Source of the DNA: an uncultured Anaerovibrio sp.
GTDB lineage: Bacteria > Bacillota > Negativicutes > Selenomonadales > Selenomonadaceae
DNA: 28,932 nt
Reading direction: 5' to 3'
Assembly: GCA_934196075.1 (NCBI GenBank)
Contig: CAKPVW010000025.1
Span: 1-28,932, forward strand
Positions 9,221 through 16,848 of this stretch are shown here, piece by piece (position 1 is the stretch's first letter; every line of letters starts with the position of its first letter). The translations under genes and the position numbers were made by a program. Under the pieces are notes generated by a model. That model saw nothing but the letters and a program-made list of their open reading frames with translations, was not told the origin of the DNA and did no database searches.

Positions 9221-9533
9221 TTATACACAGAACAGGAGATAAAAAGAGTTTATACAGGGAAATATGTGGATAAAGTGGAATAATTGAATGAAAGTTATCC
9301 ACAGGTGTGGATAAGAATGGGGATAACTCAAGATATTGTGGAAATATAACCCTTCTAACACAATATCTTGATATTAAATTTAGGAATAAAGAAATAAGGC
9401 TGTGCATAGCTGTGAATAAGTAGTGAATATCTTTGATGAATAAATGAGTAGATATTGGTAATATTGGATATAAAAAACAGCTGTCTCAGAAATTTTGTCT
9501 GAAACAGCTGTCGTTATCCACAGCAGTGGATAA
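9221..9533. other. Cluster of DnaA boxes (oriC-like or DnaA-titration region)
   Basis: Four perfect TTATCCACA boxes occur: 9265-9273 (-), 9295-9303 (+), 9306-9314 (-) and 9514-9522 (+). Near matches lie at 9221-9229 (TTATACACA, +), 9318-9326 (-), 9411-9419 (-) and 9525-9533 (-). The sequence between is AT-rich, holds no gene, and includes a perfect 13-bp inverted repeat (9328-9340 with 9359-9371). DnaA binds such boxes at origins and at titration or reactivation sites. dnaA itself is not in the window, so origin status is unproven. Confidence 0.65.
9472..9511 (-). terminator. Rho-independent terminator of the DeoR-type regulator
   Basis: The arms ACAGCTGTCTCAGA (9477-9490) and TCTGAAACAGCTGT (9498-9511) have one mismatch. 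On the minus strand they are followed by six Ts (9477-9472). It lies 27 bp past the regulator's stop codon, inside the DnaA-box region. Confidence 0.85.
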
Positions 9534-9537
9534 ATTA

Positions 9538-10311
9538 TTAACTATAAATAAGTTCTACATTATGATTAGCAAAGAAGTCAATGTATTTTTGAGTTGGTTT
9601 TTGATCCATAATTACGGAATCAAAATCCTTTAAAGCATTGTAGGAAACCAGAGATGGCGCATCCAACTTGGAGGTATCCATCATCAAATAGTGTTTGCCA
9701 GGTTTGGTGGCTAAAAGATACTGAATTTCGCAATCCAAAGGGGAGGCACTGGTGGCACCATTTTCAATGGAAACACCAATAGTAGACATAAAGAATTTGG
9801 AAATATTGTACATACTGAGACTACGAGCTACGCTAGGGCCAACAAATGCCTTGCTAGGAGGGTAAAGAGTACCGCCAGTAGCAATAATATTGAATTTTTC
9901 TGTTTCTATGGCTGCATTGATGGCGTTAATATTGGCAGTAACCACAGTGACGTTTTTTTTCTTCTCGATATATGGAAGCATAAGAGCGGTTGTAGTTCCA
10001 ATATCAATATAGATAACATCCTCGTCAGTGACCAAATCTGCCGCCAGCTGGGCAATTTTCATTTTCTCCTGTAGGTTGGTGGTATTCATCACCCAGTTGT
10101 GACCTGGCTTGTTCTCAGGTTCAGGTTCTTTGGTTTCGTTTAGGACAATACCCCCATAGACCTTTTTTATGCTGCCGTTTTTGTCCATTTCGGCAATATC
10201 GCGGCGGATGGTGTTCTTGGAAACATTGAAATATTCGCATAAATAATCAATGGACAAGCTGTGCATATCCATCAGGAGCTCTTCGATTTTGCGGATACGA
10301 TTAACTTTCAT
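9538..10311 (-). CDS. DeoR/GlpR-family transcriptional regulator
   Basis: The 257-residue protein has an N-terminal DeoR helix-turn-helix (residues 1-55; LSIDYLCEYFNVSKNTIRRD is the HTH core, followed by KKVYGGIVL). A DeoRC sugar-phosphate-sensing domain covers about 75-235, with the family motif YIDIGTTTALM and the ATGGTLYPPSKAFVGP loop. Members usually repress sugar or nucleoside catabolism and are relieved by a phosphorylated sugar. The ATG at 10311 follows AGGTGAG with a 3-base gap. An inverted repeat overlapping its own promoter suggests autoregulation. No catabolic operon is adjacent: the island starts just beyond its promoter region, so its targets may lie elsewhere. Confidence 0.9.
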   Translation of the reverse strand: MKVNRIRKIEELLMDMHSLSIDYLCEYFNVSKNTIRRDIAEMDKNGSIKKVYGGIVLNETKEPEPENKPGHNWVMNTTNLQEKMKIAQLAADLVTDEDVIYIDIGTTTALMLPYIEKKKNVTVVTANINAINAAIETEKFNIIATGGTLYPPSKAFVGPSVARSLSMYNISKFFMSTIGVSIENGATSASPLDCEIQYLLATKPGKHYLMMDTSKLDAPSLVSYNALKDFDSVIMDQKPTQKYIDFFANHNVELIYS

Positions 10312-10350
10312 TTACTCACCTGTTCATAAATAATGCTTCTTTTTGTAAAG

Positions 10351-10399
10351 TTTTGGGTAACTTATATACAATTATACCCAAAAAATATGCAAAATACAA
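10351..10399 (-). promoter_or_regulatory. Promoter and operator of the DeoR-type gene
   Basis: Minus strand TTGTAT (10399-10394), 17-nt spacer, TATAAT (10376-10371). A perfect 9-bp inverted repeat, TTTTGGGTA (10351-10359) / TACCCAAAA (10375-10383), overlaps the -10 box, as expected for repressor autoregulation. Confidence 0.65.
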
Positions 10400-10499
10400 G
10401 AATCTTTCCGATAAAATTAGATTTTTGTAGAGATTGGAATTTTATTAGGAATTTTATGAAAATATGGGAAAAATGTCAGGAAAAATTTGAAAAATTTGG

Positions 10500-10529
10500 C
10501 TGACAATTTTTGAGAAATTCTGTTATAAT
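10500..10529 (+). promoter_or_regulatory. Rightward promoter upstream of the autotransporter
   Basis: CTGACA (10500-10505), an 18-nt spacer and a perfect TATAAT (10524-10529). The predicted transcript begins at about 10536, at the foot of a stem-loop. It lies outside the left 18-bp island repeat, so it may originally have belonged to flanking DNA. Confidence 0.65.
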
Positions 10530-10535
10530 ACTATT

Positions 10536-10588
10536 ACCATTTGTGGGTAGAAATGTTAAACACTGCCTGGCAAATGGTTTTATTTTTC
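10536..10588 (+). terminator. Hairpin plus T-rich run in the autotransporter leader (possible attenuator)
   Basis: ACCATTTG (10536-10543) pairs with CAAATGGT (10571-10578). An inner GGGTAG (10545-10550) can pair with CTGCCT (10563-10568) using two G-T wobbles. A T-rich run (TTTTATTTTT) follows directly. The hairpin lies between the promoter and the autotransporter, 66 bp before its start. It resembles a leaky terminator or 5'-end stabiliser; which one is inference. Confidence 0.45.
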
Positions 10589-10590
10589 AA

Positions 10591-10608
10591 AAAAGTTGTA
10601 AAGTGCTG
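10591..10608 (+). repeat. Left 18-bp direct repeat bounding the island
   Basis: AAAAGTTGTAAAGTGCTG, identical to 24666-24683 about 14.1 kb away. Both copies lie just upstream of a start codon (46 bp and 24 bp). It may be an attachment-site duplication or the end of an insertion sequence related to the transposase remnant at the other boundary. Confidence 0.7.
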
Positions 10609-10653
10609 ATGCTGTTTTGAATGAATGGGTATTTTGGGAAATGAGGGTATGGT

Positions 10654-13600
10654 ATGAAAAAGAGCGGTAAGAAATGTTTTTTAAAGTCGATGATTGCCTT
10701 GGGAATATTGGTAGCCGTTAATGCATCGGCTTACGCCATGGAGGAAGAAATTGTTTCCTATGGGGGATATGATATTTTCAGGGTGCAGTATTTTGATTTG
10801 GCTGACTGGGAAAAGCTGGAGGAAAATGAGATTGCTCAATGGGACCTGGTTTATTCTTACAATGCAGCCATGAAAAAATCAATCCGGGATGCTTTCGAAC
10901 AGTGGGCAGAAATTCTGTACAGAAACGGAAAAAATATGAAGCAGCCGGGCTTGTTCGTTGTGGGGGCTGACGATCAAGCGGGAAATGCCAGTGCTGGCCC
11001 TAGGGCTATGATAATTGATTCAAATGGAAAAAAGACAGATATTTCTGTCGATAATTTTTTAAATGTCTTTCAGAATGGTCTGGAATGTGGGGATCTGGAT
11101 TTATTTAACAACAAACGGGACATAAATTCTATATTGGCATTTGGGCATGTGAGTATAGGTAAGAATATAGGTGCAAACCTGGCAAATAATGGTGCTTATT
11201 ATGGCTGGATATATGAGCCATTGATACAGCAGCAGCAAAGTGAAAGTGCAATTTCCTTGCGGGTTGTACTATATCACGAAATTGCCCATGCTCTGGGAAT
11301 TATTTGTGGGAAAAAAATTGAAAATGAAGCTGGAAATACAAATGAGAAATATGTATTTTCTGATTTGTCGGAGGGGAGCAATAACTTTGCCTCCCATCTG
11401 GTAGACCAAAATGGAAATTATGCGGCAAAGGGACAGGAAATATCCAGTTCGGATGGAGCTGGTGTGTTTTTCGTGGAAAATTTGAATGCAGGCAAATTGT
11501 CTGCTGCTTCAACAGCTGGCAGAGTTTATTTTGTGGGGGAAAATGTCAGCGAGGTATTAGGGGGAACTGGCGAAAAGGTCAAGAAGTTTCAGAACGTAGA
11601 TGGGATTCCTATCTTAGGCTGGGAAAATGGACATCCTGATTTTTCTCATATAAACCTTGCCCGCGGCCTGATGAGCCATCATAACTATCGTTCTTATACT
11701 GCCCTTATGGAAGCTGAATTGGCGATTATGCAGGATATCGGCTACGATATTGACAGGCGTAATTTCTTTGGGCGTTCCATCTATTCGGATGGAAATGGTA
11801 CGGATGGCAATCCATTCAAAAATACGCAGGGATATTTTGCTCGTAATGCAGCTGGCACGGCTTATGAGCTTGGCAAGGAAAATACTGCTACGCTGGGGGT
11901 AGGCCTCCATGTTTATGACTCCAATAACAATATTCTTCAGACAACGGATGCTGCTAAAGGTGCTGGCAGTGCTGATTTGCTGGCGTGTGGCACAGGTGGT
12001 GCCGGTATCCGCATTGATGGCGTGCGTAATACTATAACTGTGGATCAGGGGGTTACTGTGTCTGCTGATGGCGAGAACGGACGTGGCGTACTGGTGGCTT
12101 ATGGCAACAATAACAAGGTTGTCATTGATGGCACTGTAACGGCTGCCGGGGCTGGCGGTGATGGAGTGCGCTTTGATTTTGGCAGCAATTCGATGGGAGG
12201 TAATGCGGAGTATCGTGGCTCCTATCTGCGCTATTATCGTAAAGTAGATGGCAGAGACGGCACTATTCAAGATAGTGATAATATACCACTGGATTTTGTT
12301 ATTGACAGGGATAGCATTGCTGATGGCGATTTGAAGGGTCCTATGGGCAGTTTGGAAATTAATGGAAAGCTTCATGGCAGGGACCATGCGGTGTATATCG
12401 CCAAGAATGCCTTTGTAGATAAGATTGAGGTGAATAATGGTGCCCGGATAGCAGGAGATATTGTTTCTGACTGGAAGCATTTTGATAATGGTCTGTATGA
12501 CGGAGGCTGGGGAGAAAATAAGGATCAGGGTGATAAGCTATTCCTTCAGTATAGTAAAGAGAGACATTATTATGATAAGTATCATAAGGATTTGGTTACT
12601 GCCCTGAATTTTAAAGGCAATACGGAAATGCAGGGCAACATCATCGGCAGCGACAATATGAAAATGACAGTGAATAGCGGTATGCTGAGGCATGACGGCA
12701 GTGCCGATGTGGTCAATGTCAAAGTCAATCAAGGTGCTACGTTGCTGGGCGGAAGCTACAAGGTAAATAAGATACCTGTGGAGAAAATGGTGGTTGCAGA
12801 AGATACTGAGACTGGCATCTTTTATAACAAAGGCACTATCGGTGCCCTGACTGCCGACAGGAATTTTGCTATTGACGGAGATTTGGAGTCTTCCGGCAAG
12901 CTGCTGGCATTTGCCGGAAGCAAGGGAGGCAAGGTTACAGTCAGCGGAGAAGTTGAGTTGCAGCCCGGCTCTGCGGCAGAAGTTCAGAACGGCATAGCTG
13001 GTGAAAAGGTGACTATTTTGCAGGCGGGCAAGAATGTGAACAATCTTGCCGGTAATATTGATGTGCAGGGAAGCGGTTTGCTGAATTATTCCGGAGCAGT
13101 GGTAGAAGATAATAAAAATCTGACGGCAAGGGCTGTTGCCAAGGCTTCGCTAGCCGGGGCAAACGATATGCAGCAGAGGGATTATGCTGCCATGAACAGA
13201 AATGCTGCGTCCTTTATTGGCCAGCAGGGGGCAGATGGAGAGCTCCGTGCCTTTTATGCCCTGGATAGCGATGCCAAGGCATTAAACGCTATTGATGAAA
13301 TAGGCACAAATAACAAGGAACAGGGAACGGCTGCCGTGTCGGCTGCCCAGAGCTCTACCTTGAACAACCGGGTGCTTTCCTCAAGGCTTGCCACTGCCTT
13401 CGGCCAAGCGCCGGCAACTCTCAGCATAGGCGGTGCTTCTCTTGACGAAGGGGACGGCATGAGGGTGGAGATACCTGTGCTGCTGCCACAGGAGAAGGAC
13501 GAAACGGCATGGATAAAGTTTACCAAAAACTGGGGCAATACGGCAGGTGATTCCAATTATACTGGCAGTGCCATCACCGTGGGCTACGACTGGAAGCATG

Positions 13601-14301
13601 GTGAGCAGCAGCGCAACGGCTGGTTTGCTTCTTATAACGATACCAGCTACGGGCATATGGACGGTAGCGAGAATGTTCAGGATACCCGTATCGGCTATTA
13701 CACAGGACTCAATAAAGGGGCTGACACCCAGCTGTTTTATGGGGATTTTGGTTACCTGGATGGCGAGCGCAGTAGGCTGGTCAGCATAAATTCCCTGGGG
13801 ACGTATAATATGGTGCGGGGCAACTATAATGGCTGGATAGCAGAAATAGGCGGTGAGTGGAAGCATGCCCTACACGCTCCGGGGACCAAGACCTGGCAGG
13901 TGAGCCCTTATGGTGCCATGCAGCTTTCTTACATGAAAAATAACGGCTATCAGGAGCAGGGTTCCATCAAGGCTTATGGCGTGGAAGGCGGTCACAACAC
14001 TTATGCAGCGGCAGAGGCAGGCATGGAGTTCACCAGATTTTTGCCGAAGGGCAGTTTGAATTTCCGTCTGGGTATCCGTAAGGCATTGATGGGGGCTGAC
14101 TATCAGGAGCAGGATAACAGCAGACTGCTGGAAAAAAGCTACAGCAAGTACAGCCGGATGGACAGAACACATTTCGTGACCTCGCTGGCGGCAGAGACGG
14201 AGTTCCAGCCGGGATGGCAGTTGAGTACGGAGCTGGGCTTTCAGAAGGGTGCCCATGATAAGGATATCATGGCAAGCATCCAGTTCAGACGGCTGTGGTA
14301 A
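10654..14301 (+). CDS. Autotransporter with a zincin-like metalloprotease passenger
   Basis: The 1215-residue protein begins with a signal peptide (MKKSGKKCFLKSMIALGIL..., likely cleaved after ASAYA at about residue 28). The first passenger part carries a zincin motif, HEIAHALGI, at residues 208-216 (His208, Glu209, His212), and a Met-containing segment RGLMSHHNYRS near 340 that resembles a Met-turn. The usual third HExxHxxGxxH histidine is Cys218, so the third metal ligand is uncertain. Residues about 365-930 are repetitive, Gly/Asn/Asp-rich beta-helix-like sequence. From about 949 to the end is a type V autotransporter beta-barrel ending in an aromatic residue (FRRLW). Role: surface-displayed protein, possibly a protease. 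The start follows GAGGG. Proteolytic activity is inferred from motif only. Confidence 0.85.
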   Translation: MKKSGKKCFLKSMIALGILVAVNASAYAMEEEIVSYGGYDIFRVQYFDLADWEKLEENEIAQWDLVYSYNAAMKKSIRDAFEQWAEILYRNGKNMKQPGLFVVGADDQAGNASAGPRAMIIDSNGKKTDISVDNFLNVFQNGLECGDLDLFNNKRDINSILAFGHVSIGKNIGANLANNGAYYGWIYEPLIQQQQSESAISLRVVLYHEIAHALGIICGKKIENEAGNTNEKYVFSDLSEGSNNFASHLVDQNGNYAAKGQEISSSDGAGVFFVENLNAGKLSAASTAGRVYFVGENVSEVLGGTGEKVKKFQNVDGIPILGWENGHPDFSHINLARGLMSHHNYRSYTALMEAELAIMQDIGYDIDRRNFFGRSIYSDGNGTDGNPFKNTQGYFARNAAGTAYELGKENTATLGVGLHVYDSNNNILQTTDAAKGAGSADLLACGTGGAGIRIDGVRNTITVDQGVTVSADGENGRGVLVAYGNNNKVVIDGTVTAAGAGGDGVRFDFGSNSMGGNAEYRGSYLRYYRKVDGRDGTIQDSDNIPLDFVIDRDSIADGDLKGPMGSLEINGKLHGRDHAVYIAKNAFVDKIEVNNGARIAGDIVSDWKHFDNGLYDGGWGENKDQGDKLFLQYSKERHYYDKYHKDLVTALNFKGNTEMQGNIIGSDNMKMTVNSGMLRHDGSADVVNVKVNQGATLLGGSYKVNKIPVEKMVVAEDTETGIFYNKGTIGALTADRNFAIDGDLESSGKLLAFAGSKGGKVTVSGEVELQPGSAAEVQNGIAGEKVTILQAGKNVNNLAGNIDVQGSGLLNYSGAVVEDNKNLTARAVAKASLAGANDMQQRDYAAMNRNAASFIGQQGADGELRAFYALDSDAKALNAIDEIGTNNKEQGTAAVSAAQSSTLNNRVLSSRLATAFGQAPATLSIGGASLDEGDGMRVEIPVLLPQEKDETAWIKFTKNWGNTAGDSNYTGSAITVGYDWKHGEQQRNGWFASYNDTSYGHMDGSENVQDTRIGYYTGLNKGADTQLFYGDFGYLDGERSRLVSINSLGTYNMVRGNYNGWIAEIGGEWKHALHAPGTKTWQVSPYGAMQLSYMKNNGYQEQGSIKAYGVEGGHNTYAAAEAGMEFTRFLPKGSLNFRLGIRKALMGADYQEQDNSRLLEKSYSKYSRMDRTHFVTSLAAETEFQPGWQLSTELGFQKGAHDKDIMASIQFRRLW

Positions 14302-14305
14302 GGGG

Positions 14306-14625
14306 ATTTTCAGTTTGCCGTAGTGCTTGATCGTTACTTTGGCGAGATATGTAAGTTTTATTGATTAGTGCAGGGGAACTGTCAAAGAACATCAGTACAT
14401 ATTCCAATGGGCGGTCACTTTTTTACATTGTTGTGCATAAGCTTACGGTCAGATCTTTTTATAGAGCCTCAGGGCAGTACCATCGCATTATCTGCCAATA
14501 GCTACAATCCTGAAACAGCTCCCCGCTCCCCCTTTCCAATGTCTGAACAGAGTCCACGAAGTATCAAATTACGTCAGTCAGTATATGCAAGAAGTAACGA
14601 CCAAGCACTACGACAAACTGAAAAT
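14306..14625. mobile_element. MITE-like element or IS remnant with 34-bp inverted ends
   Basis: The left end (14306-14339, ATTTTCAGTTTGCCGTAGTG...) is the reverse complement of the right end (14592-14625) with two mismatches in 34. The 252 bp between show no convincing transposase; an 88-codon frame (14368-14634) has no recognisable domain. It begins 5 bp after the autotransporter stop codon. The right end belongs to a longer 89-bp unit repeated at 15256. No clear target duplication was found. It is probably a deleted insertion sequence or a non-autonomous derivative. Confidence 0.6.
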
Positions 14626-14626
14626 T
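14538..14626 (+). repeat. 89-bp direct repeat, copy 1
   Basis: It aligns without gaps to 15256-15344 with about 72 of 89 identical bases. Both start AATGTCTGAACAGA and end CACTACGACAAACTGAAAAT. This copy forms the right end of the MITE-like element. Confidence 0.75.
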
Positions 14627-14715
14627 ATAAATAGTATGCAGGATTTTATGATGATATGTCGAATTATCATATTGAAATAAGCTGAAATGTGAAAATAAGA
14701 AATTTATGATGTGTA

Positions 14716-14745
14716 TGTAATTACCAGGGGGAATTTGCGTATAAA
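14716..14745 (+). promoter_or_regulatory. Promoter-like motif upstream of precursor peptide 1
   Basis: TGTAAT (14716-14721), 18 bp, TATAAA (14740-14745), with GCG just before the TATAAA. The same boxes at the same spacing occur at 23381-23410 before precursor 2, in both cases near GCG. This could be a shared promoter, perhaps for the sigma factor encoded in the island. A weak housekeeping promoter is the alternative. Confidence 0.45.
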
Positions 14746-14849
14746 TAGCAAGGGAGCAAGGGAGGCAGGGAAAAGCAAGTAGATAAGTTGTGTACAAAAT
14801 TGGATTAACTTATAGCATTTATTAAAGTATTATTAGGGAGGTTTGTATT

Positions 14850-15257
14850 ATGAAAATCAATAAACAGGAATTCTTTGATAACATGGATAAGCTCATGGAA
14901 AAGCTTGAGAAGGACGAAGTGTTTGCGAAAGCACTTGCTGAGAAGCAGACTTCGGCAGAGGCGGCAGCATTTTTACTGGATAATGGCATCAGTATCTCAG
15001 CAGATGCCATTGATGCTGTAACTAAGGCCCTCAAGGAAGATTTCCCGGAATTGGCCAAGTTTGAACTGTCTGAAGATGAGCTGGAAGCAGTTGCTGCCGG
15101 AAGTGTAGGAGAATATTTTAAGGCTGCTTTTTATGGTGCAACACATCCTGTTTCCACACTTGCAAGGGCTTGGACGAAAAAGGGGCAGGATAAGATATAT
15201 GGTGATTTTAAAGAATGGGATCCGCTTACTTGGTTTGATAGCAAATTTAGCATATAA
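14850..15257 (+). CDS. Nif11-like precursor peptide (exported peptide 1)
   Basis: The 135-residue protein has a long, acidic, helical leader of the Nif11/NHLP type (residues 1-84: FFDNMDKLMEKLEKDEVFAK..., then ELSEDELEAVAAG). It is predicted to be cut after Gly84 by the C39 peptidase of the exporter downstream. The remaining 51-residue core has no cysteine, three tryptophans and several lysines. No tailoring enzyme is nearby, so export as an unmodified bacteriocin-like peptide is plausible. A strong AGGGAGG precedes the ATG. The last two stop-codon bases are already the first bases of the 89-bp repeat, so the C-terminus may have been altered by that element. Function is inferred from leader and context. 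Confidence 0.8.
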   Translation: MKINKQEFFDNMDKLMEKLEKDEVFAKALAEKQTSAEAAAFLLDNGISISADAIDAVTKALKEDFPELAKFELSEDELEAVAAGSVGEYFKAAFYGATHPVSTLARAWTKKGQDKIYGDFKEWDPLTWFDSKFSI

Positions 15258-15344
15258 TGTCTGAACAGAATCCACGAATTATCAAACTATCTCAATACGT
15301 ATATGCTCACAGTTACAAATAACCACTACGACAAACTGAAAATT
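15256..15344 (+). repeat. 89-bp direct repeat, copy 2
   Basis: Second copy of the unit at 14538-14626, same orientation. It fuses to the end of precursor 1 (the stop codon overlaps its first two bases) and runs directly into the tail of a broken second precursor. Only the right-end-like unit is present here; no partner inverted end is visible. Confidence 0.75.
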
Positions 15345-15462
15345 TCTGCCATGGTCAGCCAAGGTTGAGTTATCCGAAGATGCTCTGGACAATGTGGCTG
15401 CCGGAATGGCTGTACGCCCTCCTTCCCTTGCCAGATTGGTGAACTGGGGCGGAATGTATTGA
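15345..15462 (+). pseudogene. Truncated second precursor peptide (leader N-terminus lost)
   Basis: Reading from about 15358, the frame encodes AKVELSEDALDNVAAG followed by an 18-residue core, MAVRPPSLARLVNWGGMY, and a TGA stop at 15460. The leader end aligns with AKFELSEDELEAVAAG of precursor 1, and PSLARLVNW resembles VSTLARAW in its core. The first ~70 leader codons, start codon and ribosome site are absent and replaced by repeat copy 2. It is therefore probably not translated as a precursor. Confidence 0.75.
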
Positions 15463-15521
15463 TAAGCTGCTGCCGTAATAATTTCACTTTCTACTTTGAC
15501 TGAGTCTATGTATGTAGCCAA

Positions 15522-15567
15522 AATGGCACTGTTTTCTGTGTATACAGAGTGCAGTGCTATTTTTTTT
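15522..15567 (+). terminator. Terminator between precursor region and export operon
   Basis: The stem ATGGCACTG / CAGTGCTAT has one mismatch, and an inner TCTGT/ACAGA pairing. It is followed by a run of Ts reaching 15567. It separates the precursor transcript from the exporter operon. Confidence 0.75.
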
Positions 15568-15594
15568 GCAGGAATTTTGCATTTTTTGTAGAAT
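15566..15594 (+). promoter_or_regulatory. Candidate promoter of the export operon
   Basis: TTGCAG (15566-15571), a 17-nt spacer and TAGAAT (15589-15594), about 72 bp before the first adaptor gene. It differs from the TGTAAT/TATAAA pair seen before the precursors. Confidence 0.45.
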
Positions 15595-15665
15595 ATGACA
15601 ATGTGATTGTGATTATTGAATGATATGGGATATATTTTGTGCGTATTTTCATGGGGGCGGTGTGT

Positions 15666-16847
15666 TTGAAAAAATATTTTTATATAGCCATGATTATGGT
15701 GATTATCATGGCATTGACGATTATCGGTTATGGCATTTTTGTCAATTACAAGGGCGAGAGCGTTATCTTGGAAAGGATGAATAACCGCTCTGTGATAGTC
15801 AATGCTACCACTGTAAAAATACGGCAGATTCACGCTCAGTATGAGTTTCCTGAGGCAAGCATGTACTCACGGCAGTCTGTGGATGTGATTGCCAAGGTGG
15901 ATGGTGTCATCACAAAAAAATATACCCACAAGAATAAATATGTGCATGCCGGTGATGTGGTGGTGGAGCTGACCAATGAGGATTTGCCCCTGAAAATCAA
16001 GCAGGCAGAAAGTGCCCTGCGCCGGGCAGAGGCAGTGGAGCTGCAGGCAAAGAACAGCTACAGCCGCTACAGCAGCCTGATTGAGCAGAATGCTACATCA
16101 CTGGAAAAGCTGGATGAGGCAAGGGCGAATTTTGCGGCGGCCCAGGCTGATACAGCCAATGCCCAGGCCCAGTATGAGCAGGCTGTGCTCAACCAGGGCA
16201 GGCTACAGGTGGTGAGCAATGCGGAAGGATATGTGCTGGTCAGCTACAAGGAGGAAGGAAACTTTGTCACGGCTGGCACGCCTATCTGCCTGATAGGGGA
16301 TTTCAAGTCCCTGTGGTTTGCCCTGAATATGGAGGATGCTGCGCTACGTTCCCTGCTGGGAGAGGCAGGAGAAAAGGAGAATTTTACTTTGTCCTTCAAG
16401 CGGCCTGATTTTGTCAAAGCCTACAACACGGAATATAATGTCGGCAACAGGGGCAGCAAAAGCGTTTTTGCTGTGGATATTTTCGGCATTTATCCTGCCC
16501 TGTCAGAGCCTGCGGAGATGCGCCGGGTAGTATTTAATGTCTATAATGATGCAGGTATCCTGGAAGCCAGGAGCTATGAGGATATGGTGCTGATAGCCAA
16601 TCAGACCCGGCATGTCCTTGCTGTTCCTGTGGAAGCCCTTGATAACAACTATGATACAGGCAATGTCTATGTGATTAACAGCAATAATGAGTTGGAGGAG
16701 CGCCATGTGACGGTAGGGGCTGTAGGAGAGAAATATGCGGAAATCCTGTCCGGGCTGCAGGAGGGGGATATCGTAGTTGTATCCGGCATTGATGGTTTGA
16801 AGGCAGGGCAGAAGGTAGAGGCAAATATGGAGGAAGGGGAGGAATGA
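15666..16847 (+). CDS. Membrane-fusion protein (RND/HlyD-type periplasmic adaptor)
   Basis: The protein has about 393 residues: an N-terminal membrane anchor (KKYFYIAMIMVIIMALTIIGYG), a biotinyl-lipoyl-like half (VIAKVDGVI...VHAGDVVVELTNEDL), an alpha-helical hairpin (about residues 100-175, Ala/Gln/Glu-rich), the second lipoyl half (NAEGYVLVSYKEEGNFVTAG), and a C-terminal beta-barrel/membrane-proximal part. Such adaptors bridge an inner-membrane pump to an outer-membrane channel. The start is uncertain: I prefer TTG at 15666, behind GGGGGCGG, although the frame is open from GTG 15639 and ATG 15651. It is the first gene of the export operon, ending 1 bp before the NHLP adaptor. An outer-membrane TolC-type channel is not encoded in the window. 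Confidence 0.85.
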   Translation: MKKYFYIAMIMVIIMALTIIGYGIFVNYKGESVILERMNNRSVIVNATTVKIRQIHAQYEFPEASMYSRQSVDVIAKVDGVITKKYTHKNKYVHAGDVVVELTNEDLPLKIKQAESALRRAEAVELQAKNSYSRYSSLIEQNATSLEKLDEARANFAAAQADTANAQAQYEQAVLNQGRLQVVSNAEGYVLVSYKEEGNFVTAGTPICLIGDFKSLWFALNMEDAALRSLLGEAGEKENFTLSFKRPDFVKAYNTEYNVGNRGSKSVFAVDIFGIYPALSEPAEMRRVVFNVYNDAGILEARSYEDMVLIANQTRHVLAVPVEALDNNYDTGNVYVINSNNELEERHVTVGAVGEKYAEILSGLQEGDIVVVSGIDGLKAGQKVEANMEEGEE

Positions 16848-16848
16848 A

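Noticed and set aside
9221..9533. CRISPR array or plasmid iterons
   Set aside because: The repeated 9-mers are irregularly spaced and in both orientations, as for DnaA boxes, with no regular spacers.
14368..14634. 88-codon frame in the MITE-like element
   Set aside because: Spans the element's internal region and right end, has no domain and no ribosome site; treated as part of the element.
14850..15257. Lanthipeptide or thiopeptide precursor
   Set aside because: The core has no cysteine, and no matching modification enzyme is encoded in the window.
15282..15833. 183-codon minus-strand frame across repeat copy 2 and the adaptor start
   Set aside because: Runs through a repeat, a terminator and the antisense of a real gene; no coding signal.
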